Shown here: positions 25,766 through 38,414 of the stretch, one piece after another
Position numbering within the stretch: the first letter of the stretch is position 1
How the letters are laid out: each line of letters begins with the position of its first letter
NCBI GenBank assembly: GCA_959347315.1
Contig: OY365817.1
Coordinates: forward strand, 5,128,643-5,192,642
Source of the DNA: Bimastos eiseni
Taxonomy: Eukaryota > Annelida > Clitellata > Crassiclitellata > Lumbricidae
Direction of reading: 5' to 3'
DNA length: 64,000 nucleotides
Notes under the pieces: generated by a model
Told to the model about the DNA's origin: nothing
The model's input: only the letters and a program-made list of their open reading frames with translations
Databases searched by the model: none
Translations under genes and position numbers: made by a program

Positions 25766-27314
25766 ATGGAAGAAATGGAAGAGAGACAGAGAATAGAAAT
25801 GGAAGAAAAGGAAGAGAGACAGATTAGAAATGGAAGAAAAGGAAGAGTGACAGTGAATAGAAATGGAAGAACAGGAAGAGAGACAGAGAATAGAAATGGA
25901 AGAAAAGTAAGAGGGACAGAGAATAGAAATGGAAGACAAGGAAGAGAGACAGAGAATAGAATTGGAAGAAAAGGAAAAGAGACAGAGAATAGAAACGGAA
26001 GAAAAGGAAGAGGGACAGAATACAAATGGAAGAAAATGACGAGAGACAGAGAATAGAAATGGAAGAAAAGTAACAGGGACAGAGAACAGAGATGTAAGAA
26101 AAGGAAGAGAGAGAAAAGAAATGGAAGAAAATGAAGAGAGACAGAGAATAGAAATGGAAGAAAAGGAAGAGGGACAGAGTAGAAATGGAAGATATGGGAG
26201 AGAGACAGAGAATAGAAATGGAAGAAAAGGGAGAGAGACAGAGAATAGAAATGGAAGAAAAGGAAGAGAGACGGAGAATAGAAATGGAAGAAAAGGAAGA
26301 GGGACAGAATAGAAATGGAAGAAAATGACGAGAGACAGAGAATAGAAATGGAAGAAAAGTAACAGGGACAGAGAACAGAAATGGAAGAAAAGGAAGAGAG
26401 AGAAAAGAAATGGAAGAAAATGAAGAGAGACAGAGAATAGAAATGGAAGAAAAGAAAGAGAAACAGAATAGAAATGGAAGAAATGGAAGAGAGACAGAGA
26501 ATAGAAATGGAAGAAAAGGAAGAGAGACAGATTAGAAATGGAAGAAAAGGAAGAGGGACAATGAATAGAAATGGAAGAAAAGGAAGAGAGACAGAGAATA
26601 GAAATGGAAGAAAAGGAAGAGGGACAGAGAATAGAAATGGAGGAAAAGGAAGAGAGACAGAGAATAGAATTGGAAGAAAAGGAAGAGGGACAGAATAGAA
26701 ATGGAAGAAATGGAAGAGAGACAGAGAATAGAAATGGAAGAAAAGGAAGAGAGACAGATTAGAAATGGAAGAAAAGGAAGAAGGACAATGAATAGAAATG
26801 GAAGAAAGGGAAGAGAGACAGAGAATAGAAATGGAAGAAAAGGAAGAGGGACAGAGAATAGAAATGGAGGAAAAGGAAGAGAGACAGAGAATAGAATTGG
26901 AAGAAAAGAAAAAGAGACGGAGAATTGAAATGTATGAAAAGGAAGAGAGATAGAGAATGCAAATGGAAGAAAAGGAAGAGGGACAGAATCGAAATGGAAG
27001 AAAAGGAAGAGGGACAGAATAGAAATGGAAGAAAAGGAAGTGGGACAGAGAATGGAAATGAATAAAATGAAGAGAGATGGAGAATAGAAATGGAAGAAAA
27101 GGAAGAGAGACAGCGAATAGAAATGGAAGAAAAGGATGAGAGACAGAGAATAGAAATGGAAAAAAAGGAAGAGGGACAGAGAATAGAAATGGAGGAAAAG
27201 GAAGAGAGACAGAGAATAGAATTGGAAGAAAAGGAAGAGGGACAGAATAGAAATGGAAGAAATGGAAGAGAGACAGAGAATAGAAATGGAAGAAAAGGAA
27301 GAGAGACAGATTAG
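25766..27314 (+). repeat. 1,548-bp module, copy 1 of 6
   Basis: The module begins with an ATGGAAGAAATGGAAGAG unit and runs to a GAGACAGATTAG unit. In order it contains GGAAGAACAGG, GTAAGAGGGAC, GGAAGACAAGG, a GACAGAATACAAATGG unit, TGACGAG, GTAACAGGGAC, GAGATGTAAG, GATATGGGAGAG (26,191), a second TGACGAG with GTAACAGGGAC, GAAAGAGAAACAG, the AAGGAGAAGGACAATG-type units and the TATG landmark. The same order recurs five more times to the right. It is absent left of 24 kb. Confidence 0.85.
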
Positions 27315-29492
27315 AAATGGAAGAAAAGGAAGAAGGACAATGAATAGAAATGGAAGAAAAGGAAGAGAGACGGAGAATTGAAATGTATGAAAAGGAAGAG
27401 AGATAGAGAATGCAAATGGAAGAAAAGGAAGAGGGACAGAATCGAAATGGAAGAAAAGGAAGAGGGACAGAATAGAAATGGAAGAAAAGGAAGTGGGACA
27501 GAGAATGGAAATGAATAAAATGAAGAGAGACGGAGACTAGAAATGGAAGAAAAGGAAGAGGGACAGAAAATAGAAACGGAAGAAAATGAAGAGAGATGGA
27601 GAATAGAAATGGAAGAAAAGGAAGAGAGACAGCGAATAGAAATGGAAGAAAAGGATGAGAGACAGAGAATAGAAATGGAAAAAAAGGAAGAGGGACAGAA
27701 TAGAAATGGAAGAAAAGGAAGAGAGACAGAGAATAGAAATGGAATAAAATGAAGAGAGACGGAGAATAGAAATGGAAGAAAAGAAAAAGAGACAGAGAAT
27801 AGAAATGGAAGAAAAGGAAGAGAGACAGAGAATAGAATTGGAAGAAAAGGAAAAGAGACAGAGAATAGAAACGGAAGAAAAGGAAGAGAGACGGAGAATG
27901 GAAATGGATGAAAAGGAAGAGGGACAGAATAGAAATGGAAGAAAATGACGAGAGACAGAGAATAGAAATGGAAGAAAAGTAACAGGGACAGAGAACAGAA
28001 ATGGAAGAAATGGAAGAGAGACAGAGAATAGAAACGGAAGAAAAGGAAGAGGGACAGAGAATAGAAATGAAAGAAAAGTATGAGGGACAGAGAATAGAAA
28101 TGGATGAAAAGGAAGAGGGACAGAGAATAGAAATGGAAGAAAAGGAAGAGAGACAGAGAATAGAATTGGAAGAAAAGGAAGAGAGACGGATAATAGAAAT
28201 GGAATAAAATGAAGAGAGACGGAGAATAGAAATGGAAGAAAAGGAAGAGAGACAGAGAATAGAAATGGAATAAAATGAAGAGGGACAGAATAGAAATGGA
28301 AGAAAAGGAAGAGAGACAGAGAATAGAAATGGAAGAAAAGGAAGAGTGACAGGGAATAGAAATGGAATTAAATGAAGAGTGAGAATAGAAATGGAAGAAA
28401 ATGAAGAGAGACAGAGAATAGAAATGGAAGAAAATAAAGAGGGACAGAATAGAAATGGAAGAAATGGAAGAGAGACAGAGAATAGAAATGGAAGAAAAGG
28501 AAGAGGGACGGAGAATAGAAATGGAAGAAAAGGAAGAGAGACAGAGAATAGAAATGGAAGAAAAGGAAGAGGGACAGAATAGAAATGGAAGAAAAGAAAG
28601 AGAGACAGAGAATAGAAACGGAAGAAAAGGAAGAGGGACAGAGAATAGAAATGAAAGAAAAGTATGAGGGACAGAGAATAGAAATGGATGAAAAGGAAGA
28701 GGGACAGAGAATAGAAATGGAAGAAAAGGAAGAGAGACAGAGAATAGAATTGGAAGAAAAGGAAGAGAGACGGATAATAGAAATGGAATAAAATGAAGAG
28801 AGACGGAGAATAGAAATGGAAGAAAAGGAAGAGAGACAGAGAATAGAAATGGAATAAAATGAAGAGGGACAGAATAGAAATGGAAGAAAAGTAAGAGAGA
28901 CAGAGAATAGAAATGGAAGAAAAGGAAGAGTGACAGGGAATAGAAATGGAATTAAATGAAGAGTGAGAATAGAAATGGAAGAAAATGAAGAGAGACAGAG
29001 AATAGAAATGGAAGAAAATAAAGAGGGACAGAATAGAAATGGAAGAAATGGAAGAGAGACAGAGAATAGAAATGGAAGAAAAGGAAGAGAGACAGAGAAT
29101 AGAAATGGAAGAAAAGTATGAGGGACAGAGAATAGAAATGGAAGAAAAGGAAGAGGGACAGAGAATAGAAATGGAAGAAAAGGAAGAGAGACAGAGAATA
29201 GAATTGGAAGAAAAGGAAGAGAGACGGATAATAGAAATGGAATAAAATGAAGAGAGACGGAGAATAGAAATGGAAGAAAAGGAAGAGAGACAGAGAATAG
29301 AAATGGAATAAAATGAAGAGGGACAGAATAGAAATGGAAGAAAAGGAAGAGAGACAGAGAATAGAAATGGAAGAAAAGGAAGAGTGACAGAGAATAGAAA
29401 TGGAATTAAATGAAGAGTGAGAATAGAAATGGAAGAAAATGAAGAGAGACAGAGAATAGAAATGGAAGAAAATAAAGACGGACAGAATAGAA

Positions 29493-31041
29493 ATGGAAGA
29501 AATGGAAGAGAGACAGAGAATAGAAATGGAAGAAAAGGAAGAGAGACAGATTAGAAATGGAAGAAAAGGAAGAGTGACAGTGAATAGAAATGGAAGAACA
29601 GGAAGAGAGACAGAGAATAGAAATGGAAGAAAAGTAAGAGGGACAGAGAATAGAAATGGAAGACAAGGAAGAGAGACAGAGAATAGAATTGGAAGAAAAG
29701 GAAAAGAGACAGAGAATAGAAACGGAAGAAAAGGAAGAGGGACAGAATACAAATGGAAGAAAATGACGAGAGACAGAGAATAGAAATGGAAGAAAAGTAA
29801 CAGGGACAGAGAACAGAGATGTAAGAAAAGGAAGAGAGAGAAAAGAAATGGAAGAAAATGAAGAGAGACAGAGAATAGAAATGGAAGAAAAGGAAGAGGG
29901 ACAGAGTAGAAATGGAAGATATGGGAGAGAGACAGAGAATAGAAATGGAAGAAAAGGGAGAGAGACAGAGAATAGAAATGGAAGAAAAGGAAGAGAGACG
30001 GAGAATAGAAATGGAAGAAAAGGAAGAGGGACAGAATAGAAATGGAAGAAAATGACGAGAGACAGAGAATAGAAATGGAAGAAAAGTAACAGGGACAGAG
30101 AACAGAAATGGAAGAAAAGGAAGAGAGAGAAAAGAAATGGAAGAAAATGAAGAGAGACAGAGAATAGAAATGGAAGAAAAGAAAGAGAAACAGAATAGAA
30201 ATGGAAGAAATGGAAGAGAGACAGAGAATAGAAATGGAAGAAAAGGAAGAGAGACAGATTAGAAATGGAAGAAAAGGAAGAGGGACAATGAATAGAAATG
30301 GAAGAAAAGGAAGAGAGACAGAGAATAGAAATGGAAGAAAAGGAAGAGGGACAGAGAATAGAAATGGAGGAAAAGGAAGAGAGACAGAGAATAGAATTGG
30401 AAGAAAAGGAAGAGGGACAGAATAGAAATGGAAGAAATGGAAGAGAGACAGAGAATAGAAATGGAAGAAAAGGAAGAGAGACAGATTAGAAATGGAAGAA
30501 AAGGAAGAAGGACAATGAATAGAAATGGAAGAAAGGGAAGAGAGACAGAGAATAGAAATGGAAGAAAAGGAAGAGGGACAGAGAATAGAAATGGAGGAAA
30601 AGGAAGAGAGACAGAGAATAGAATTGGAAGAAAAGAAAAAGAGACGGAGAATTGAAATGTATGAAAAGGAAGAGAGATAGAGAATGCAAATGGAAGAAAA
30701 GGAAGAGGGACAGAATCGAAATGGAAGAAAAGGAAGAGGGACAGAATAGAAATGGAAGAAAAGGAAGTGGGACAGAGAATGGAAATGAATAAAATGAAGA
30801 GAGATGGAGAATAGAAATGGAAGAAAAGGAAGAGAGACAGCGAATAGAAATGGAAGAAAAGGATGAGAGACAGAGAATAGAAATGGAAAAAAAGGAAGAG
30901 GGACAGAGAATAGAAATGGAGGAAAAGGAAGAGAGACAGAGAATAGAATTGGAAGAAAAGGAAGAGGGACAGAATAGAAATGGAAGAAATGGAAGAGAGA
31001 CAGAGAATAGAAATGGAAGAAAAGGAAAAGAGACAGATTAG
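29493..31041 (+). repeat. 1,548-bp module, copy 2 of 6
   Basis: Offset 3,727 from copy 1, same length, one G to A change near its end (31,028). GATATGGGAGAG is at 29,918. Confidence 0.85.
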
Positions 31042-32341
31042 AAATGGAAGAAAAGGAAGAAGGACAATGAATAGAAATGGAAGAAAAGGAAGAGAGACGG
31101 AGAATTGAAATGTATGAAAAGGAAGAGAGATAGAGAATGCAAATGGAAGAAAAGGAAGAGGGACAGAATCGAAATGGAAGAAAAGGAAGAGGGACAGAAT
31201 AGAAATGGAAGAAAAGGAAGTGGGACAGAGAATGGAAATGAATAAAATGAAGAGAGACGGAGACTAGAAATGGAAGAAAAGGAAGAGGGACAGAAAATAG
31301 AAACGGAAGAAAATGAAGAGAGATGGAGAATAGAAATGGAAGAAAAGGAAGAGAGACAGCGAATAGAAATGGAAGAAAAGGATGAGAGACAGAGAATAGA
31401 AATGGAAAAAAAGGAAGAGGGACAGAATAGAAATGGAAGAAAAGGAAGAGAGACAGAGAATAGAAATGGAATAAAATGAAGAGAGACGGAGAATAGAAAT
31501 GGAAGAAAAGGAAAAGAGACAGAGAATAGAAATGGAAGAAAAGGAAGAGAGACAGAGAATAGAATTGGAAGAAAAGGAAAAGAGACAGAGAATAGAAACG
31601 GAAGAAAAGGAAGAGAGACGGAGAATGGAAATGGATGAAAAGGAAGAGGGACAGAATAGAAATGGAAGAAAATGACGAGAGACAGAGAATAGAAATGGAA
31701 GAAAAGTAACAGGGACAGAGAACAGAAATGGAAGAAATGGAAGAGAGACAGAGAATAGAAACGGAAGAAAAGGAAGAGGGACAGAGAATAGAAATGAAAG
31801 AAAAGTATGAGGGACAGAGAATAGAAATGGATGAAAAGGAAGAGGGACAGAGAATAGAAATGGAAGAAAAGGAAGAGAGACAGAGAATAGAATTGGAAGA
31901 AAAAAAAGAGAGACGGATAATAGAAATGGAATAAAATGAAGAGAGACGGAGAATAGAAATGGAAGAAAAGGAAGAGAGACAGAGAATAGAAATGGAATAA
32001 AATGAAGAGGGACAGAATAGAAATGGAAGAAAAGGAAGAGAGACAGAGAATAGAAATGGAAGAAAAGGAAGAGTGACAGGGAATAGAAATGGAATTAAAT
32101 GAAGAGTGAGAATAGAAATGGAAGAAAATGAAGAGAGACAGAGAATAGAAATGGAAGAAAATAAAGAGGGACAGAATAGAAATGGAAGAAATGGAAGAGA
32201 GACAGAGAATAGAAATGGAAGAAAAGGAAGAGAGACAGAGAATAGAAATGGAAGAAAAGTATGAGGGACAGAGAATAGAAATGGAAGAAAAGGAAGAGGG
32301 ACAGAGAATAGAAATGGAAGAAAAGGAAGAGAGACAGAGAA

Positions 32342-33377
32342 TAGAATTGGAAGAAAAGGAAGAGAGACGGATAATAGAAATGGAATAAAATGAAGAGAGA
32401 CGGAGAATAGAAATGGAAGAAAAGGAAGAGAGACAGAGAATAGAAATGGAATAAAATGAAGAGGGACAGAATAGAAATGGAAGAAAAGGAAGAGAGACAG
32501 AGAATAGAAATGGAAGAAAAGGAAGAGTGACAGAGAATAGAAATGGAATTAAATGAAGAGTGAGAATAGAAATGGAAGAAAATGAAGAGAGACAGAGAAT
32601 AGAAATGGAAGAAAATAAAGAGGGACAGAATAGAAATGGAAGAAATGGAAGAGAGACAGAGAATAGAAATGGAAGAAAAGGAAGAGAGACAGATTAGAAA
32701 TGGAAGAAAAGGAAGAGTGACAGTGAATAGAAATGGAAGAACAGGAAGAGAGACAGAGAATAGAAATGGAAGAAAAGTAAGAGGGACAGAGAATAGAAAT
32801 GGAAGACAAGGAAGAGAGACAGAGAATAGAATTGGAAGAAAAGGAAAAGAGACAGAGAATAGAATTGGAAGAAAAGGAAGAGAGACGGATAATAGAAATG
32901 GAATAAAATGAAGAGAGACGGAGAATAGAAATGGAAGAAAAGGAAGAGAGACAGAGAATAGAAATGGAATAAAATGAAGAGGGACAGAATAGAAATGGAA
33001 GAAAAGGAAGAGAGACAGAGAATAGAAATGGAAGAAAAGGAAGAGTGACAGAGAATAGAAATGGAATTAAATGAAGAGTGAGAATAGAAATGGAAGAAAA
33101 TGAAGAGAGACAGAGAATAGAAATGGAAGAAAATAAAGAGGGACAGAATAGAAATGGAAAAAATGGAAGAGAGACAGAGAATAGAAATGGAAGAAAAGGA
33201 AGAGAGACAGATTAGAAATGGAAGAAAAGGAAGAGTGACAGTGAATAGAAATGGAAGAACAGGAAGAGAGACAGAGAATAGAAATGGAAGAAAAGTAAGA
33301 GGGACAGAGAATAGAAATGGAAGACAAGGAAGAGAGACAGAGAATAGAATTGGAAGAAAAGGAAAAGAGACAGAGAA
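32342..33377 (+). repeat. 518-bp tandem duplication
   Basis: The segment starting at the GAATTGGAAG unit at 32,344 restarts at 32,862, giving two copies of 518 bp. The partial 1,548-bp module beginning at 32,636 is cut off after about 225 bp by this restart and begins again at 33,154. One difference is GGAAGAAATGG near 32,638 against GGAAAAAATGG near 33,156. The junction joins a GGAAAAGAGACAG unit directly to a GGAAGAGAGACGG unit. Confidence 0.82.
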
Positions 33378-34702
33378 TAGAAACGGAAGAAAAGGAAGAG
33401 GGACAGAATACAAATGGAAGAAAATGACGAGAGACAGAGAATAGAAATGGAAGAAAAGTAACAGGGACAGAGAACAGAGATGTAAGAAAAGGAAGAGAGA
33501 GAAAAGAAATGGAAGAAAATGAAGAGAGACAGAGAATAGAAATGGAAGAAAAGGAAGAGGGACAGAGTAGAAATGGAAGATATGGGAGAGAGACAGAGAA
33601 TAGAAATGGAAGAAAAGGGAGAGAGACAGAGAATAGAAATGGAAGAAAAGGAAGAGAGACGGAGAATAGAAATGGAAGAAAAGGAAGAGGGACAGAATAG
33701 AAATGGAAGAAAATGACGAGAGACAGAGAATAGAAATGGAAGAAAAGTAACAGGGACAGAGAACAGAAATGGAAGAAAAGGAAGAGAGAGAAAAGAAATG
33801 GAAGAAAATGAAGAGAGACAGAGAATAGAAATGGAAGAAAAGAAAGAGAAACAGAATAGAAATGGAAGAAATGGAAGAGAGACAGAGAATAGAAATGGAA
33901 GAAAAGGAAGAGAGACAGATTAGAAATGGAAGAAAAGGAAGAGGGACAATGAATAGAAATGGAAGAAAAGGAAGAGAGACAGAGAATAGAAATGGAAGAA
34001 AAGGAAGAGGGACAGAGAATAGAAATGGAGGAAAAGGAAGAGAGACAGAGAATAGAATTGGAAGAAAAGGAAGAGGGACAGAATAGAAATGGAAAAAATG
34101 GAAGAGAGACAGAGAATAGAAATGGAAGAAAAGGAAGAGAGACAGATTAGAAATGGAAGAAAAGGAAGAAGGACAATGAATAGAAATGGAAGAAAAGGAA
34201 GAGAGACAGAGAATAGAAATGGAAGAAAAGGAAGAGGGACAGAGAATAGAAATGGAGGAAAAGGAAGAGAGACAGAGAATAGAATTGGAAGAAAAGAAAA
34301 AGAGACGGAGAATTGAAATGTATGAAAAGGAAGAGAGATAGAGAATGCAAATGGAAGAAAAGGAAGAGGGACAGAATCGAAATGGAAGAAAAGGAAGAGG
34401 GACAGAATAGAAATGGAAGAAAAGGAAGTGGGACAGAGAATGGAAATGAATAAAATGAAGAGAGATGGAGAATAGAAATGGAAGAAAAGGTAGAGAGACA
34501 GCGAATAGAAATGGAAGAAAAGGATGAGAGACAGAGAATAGAAATGGAAAAAAAGGAAGAGGGACAGAGAATAGAAATGGAGGAAAAGGAAGAGAGACAG
34601 AGAATAGAATTGGAAGAAAAGGAAGAGGGACAGAATAGAAATGGAAGAAATGGAAGAGAGACAGAGAATAGAAATGGAAGAAAAGGAAGAGAGACAGATT
34701 AG
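33154..34702 (+). repeat. 1,548-bp module, copy 3 of 6
   Basis: Aligns with copy 2 at offset 3,661. The wider matching block is 32,862-34,756 against 29,201-31,095. Small differences include GGAAAAAATGG for GGAAGAAATGG at its start and again near 34,091, and GGTAGAGAGAC near 34,488. Confidence 0.85.
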
Positions 34703-35015
34703 AAATGGAAGAAAAGGAAGAAGGACAATGAATAGAAATGGAAGAAAAGGAAGAGAGACAGAGAATAGAAATGGAAGAAAAGGAAGAGGGACAGAGAATA
34801 GAAATGGAGGAAAAGGAAGAGAGACAGAGAATAGAATTGGAAGAAAAGAAAAAGAGACGGAGAATTGAAATGTATGAAAAGGAAGAGAGATAGAGAATGC
34901 AAATGGAAGAAAAGGAAGAGGGACAGAATCGAAATGGAAGAAAAGGAAGAGGGACAGAATAGAAATGGAAGAAAAGGAAGTGGGACAGAGAATGGAAATG
35001 AATAAAATGAAGAGA
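34089..35015 (+). repeat. 552-bp tandem pair
   Basis: 34,089 onwards repeats from 34,641 at offset 552 bp until about 35,015, where GAGATGGAG in the first copy is GACGGAGACTAG in the second. The same 552-bp spacing separates 47,767 and 48,319, so this sub-module has been doubled at two places. Confidence 0.78.
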
Positions 35016-35421
35016 GACGGAGACTAGAAATGGAAGAAAAGGAAGAGGGACAGCGAATAGAAATGGAAGAAAAGGATGAGAGACAGAGAATAGAAATGGA
35101 AAAAAAGGAAGAGGGACAGAATAGAAATGGAAGAAAAGGAAGAGAGACAGAGAATAGAAATGGAATAAAATGAAGAGAGACGGAGAATAGAAATGGAAGA
35201 AAAGGAAAAGAGACAGAGAATAGAAATGGAAGAAAAGGAAGAGAGACAGAGAATAGAATTGGAAGAAAAGGAAAAGAGACAGAGAATAGAAACGGAAGAA
35301 AAGGAAGAGAGACGGAGAATGGAAATGGATGAAAAGGAAGAGGGACAGAATAGAAATGGAAGAAAATGACGAGAGACAGAGAATAGAAATGGAAGAAAAG
35401 TAACAGGGACAGAGAACAGAA

Positions 35422-36970
35422 ATGGAAGAAATGGAAGAGAGACAGAGAATAGAAATGGAAGAAAAGGAAGAGAGACAGATTAGAAATGGAAGAAAAGGAA
35501 GAGGGACAGTGAATAGAAATGGAAGAACAGGAAGAGAGACAGAGAATAGAAAAGGAAGAAAAGTAAGAGGGACAGAGAATAGAAATGGAAGACAAGGAAG
35601 AGAGACAGAGAATAGAATTGGAAGAAAAGGAAAAGAGACAGAGAATAGAAACGGAAGAAAAGGAAGAGGGACAGAATACAAATGGAAGAAAATGACGAGA
35701 GACAGAGAATAGAAATGGAAGAAAAGTAACAGGGACAGAGAACAGAGATGTAAGAAAAGGAAGAGAGAGAATAGAAATGGAAGAAAATGAAGAGAGACAG
35801 AGAATAGAAATGGAAGAAAAGGAAGAGGGACAGAGTAGAAATGGAAGACATGGGAGAGAGACAGAGAATAGAAATGGAAGAAAAGGGAGAGAGACAGAGA
35901 ATAGAAATGGAAGAAAAGGAAGAGAGACGGAGAATAGAAATGGAAGAAAAGGAAGAGGGACAGAATAGAAATGGAAGAAAATGACGAGAGACAGAGAATA
36001 GAAATGGAAGAAAAGTAACAGGGACAGAGAACAGAAATGGAAGAAAAGGAAGAGAGAGAAAAGAAATGGAAGAAAATGAAGAGAGACAGAGAATAGAAAT
36101 GGAAGAAAAGAAAGAGAAACAGAATAGAAATGGAAGAAATGGAAGAGAGACAGAGAATAGAAATGGAAGAAAAGGAAGAGAGACAGATTAGAAATGGAAG
36201 AAAAGGAAGAGGGACAATGAATAGAAATGGAAGAAAAGGAAGAGAGACAGAGAATAGAAATGGAAGAAAAGGAAGAGGGACAGAGAATAGAAATTGAGGA
36301 AAAGGAAGAGAGACAGAGAATAGAATTGGAAGAAAAGGAAGAGGGACAGAATAGAAATGGAAGAAATGGAAGAGAGACAGAGAATAGAAATGGAAGAAAA
36401 GGAAGAGAGACAGATTAGAAATGGAAGAAAAGGAAGAAGGACAATGAATAGAAATGGAAGAAAAGGAAGAGAGACAGAGAATAGAAATGGAAGAAAAGGA
36501 AGAGGGACAGAGAATAGAAATGGAGGAAAAGGAAGAGAGACAGAGAATAGAATTGGAAGAAAAGAAAAAGAGACGGAGAATTGAAATGTATGAAAAGGAA
36601 GAGAGATAGAGAATGCAAATGGAAGAAAAGGAAGAGGGACAGAATCGAAATGGAAGAAAAGGAAGAGGGACAGAATAGAAATGGAAGAAAAGGAAGTGGG
36701 ACAGAGAATGGAAATGAATAAAATGAAGAGAGATGGAGAATAGAAATGGAAGAAAAGGAAGAGAGACAGCGAATAGAAATGGAAGAAAAGGATGAGAGAC
36801 AGAGAATAGAAATGGAAAAAAAGGAAGAGGGACAGAGAATAGAAATGGAGGAAAACGAAGAGAGACAGAGAATAGAATTGGAAGAAAAGGAAGAGGGACA
36901 GAATAGAAATGGAAGAAATGGAAGAGAGACAGAGAATAGAAATGGAAGAAAAGGAAGAGAGACAGATTAG
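35422..36970 (+). repeat. 1,548-bp module, copy 4 of 6
   Basis: Offset 2,268 from copy 3, same length. It differs by GACATGGGAGAG at 35,847 (GATATGGGAGAG in the others), GAGAGAGAATAG near 35,764 for GAGAGAGAAAAG, and AAATTGAGG near 36,293 for AAATGGAGG. The last two changes are shared with copy 5, which makes copies 4 and 5 sisters. Confidence 0.83.
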
Positions 36971-37199
36971 AAATGGAAGAAAAGGAAGAGGGACAATGAA
37001 TAGAAATGGAAGAAAAGGAAGAGAGACAGAGAATAGAATTGGAAGAAAAGGAAAAGAGACAGAGAATAGAAATGGAAGAAAGGGAAGAGAGACAGAGAAA
37101 AGAAATGGAAGAAAAGGAAGAGGGACAGAGAATAGAAATGGAATGAAATGAAGAGAGACGGAGAATTGAAATGTATGAAAAGGAAGAGAGATAGAGAAT

Positions 37200-38414
37200 G
37201 GAAATGGAAGAAAAGGAAGAGGGACAGAATAGAAATGGAAGAATAGGAAGAGGGACAGAATAGAAATGGAAGAAAAGGAAATGGGACAGAGAATGGAAAT
37301 GAATAAAATGAAGAGAGACGGAGACTAGAAATGGAAGAAAAGGAAAAGGGACAGAAAATAGAAACGGAAGAAAATGAAGAGAGACGGAGATTAGAAATGG
37401 AAGAAAAGGAAGAGAGACAGCGAATAGAAATGGAAGAAAAGGATGAGAGACAGAGAATAGAAATGGAAGAAAAGGAAGAGGGACAGAGAATAGAAACGGA
37501 AGAAAAGGAAGAGGGACGGAGAATTGAAATGGAAGAAAAGGAAGAGAGACAGAGAATAGAAATGGAAGAAAAGGAAGAGGGACAGAATAGAAATGGAAGA
37601 AAAGAAAGAGAGACAGAGAATAGAAACGGAAGAAAAGGAAGAGGGACAGAGAATAGAAATGAAAGAAAAGTATGAGGGACAAAGAATAGAAATGGAAGAA
37701 AAGGAAGAGGGACAGAGAATAGAAATGGAAGAAAGGGAAGAGAGACAGAGAATAGAATTGGAAGAAAAGGAAGAGAGACGGATAATAGAAATAGAATAAA
37801 ATGAAGAGAGACGGAGAATAGAAATGGAAGAAAAGGAAGAGAGACAGAGAATAGAAATGGAATAAAATGAAGAGGGACAGATTAGAAATAGAAGAAAAGG
37901 AAGAGAGACAGAGAATAGAAATGGAAGAAAAGGAAGAGGGACAGAGAATAGAAATGGAATTAAATGAAGAGTGAGAAAAGAAATGGAAGAAAATGAAGAG
38001 AGACAGAGAATAGAAATGGAAGAAAATAAAGAGGGACAGAATATAAATGGAAGAAATGGAAGAGAGACAGAGAATAGAAATGGAAGAAAAGGAAGAGAGA
38101 CAGATTAGAAATGGAAGAAAAGGAAGAGGGACAGTGAATAGAAATGGAAGAAAAGGAAGAGTGACAGAGAATAGAAATGGAAGAAAAGGAAGAGGGACAG
38201 AGGATAGAAATGGAAGAAAAGGAAGAGAGACAGAGAATAGAATTGGAAGAAAAGGAAAAGAGACAGAGAATAGAAACGGAAGAAAAGGATGAGAGACGGA
38301 GAATGGAAATGGATGAAAAGGAAGAGGGACAGAATAGAAATGGAAGAAAATGACGAGAGACAGAGAATAGAAATGGAAGAAAAGTAACAGGGACAGAGAA
38401 CAGAAATGGAAGAA
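37200..38414 (+). repeat. 1.2-kb block, first copy (partner 42,320-43,534)
   Basis: Aligns at a constant offset of 5,120 bp. It carries GGAAATGGGACAG, GGAAAAGGGACAGAAAATAG, the GTATGAGGGACAAAG unit and the GAGTGAGAAAAG short unit. A shorter version lies at 23,228-24,260 with one 33-bp unit missing. Confidence 0.8.

Larger units (their letters stand above)
24765..32229 (+). repeat. Tandem duplication, period 3,727 bp, almost identical copies
   Basis: Copy 1 is about 24,765-28,491 and copy 2 about 28,492-32,218, with matching to 32,229. Reading them side by side I found only four base differences: 27,301 G against 31,028 A, 27,784 A against 31,511 G, and a GG against AA pair near 28,176/31,903. 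There is no indel. That is about 99.9% identity over 3.7 kb. Each copy contains one 1,548-bp module. Confidence 0.9.
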
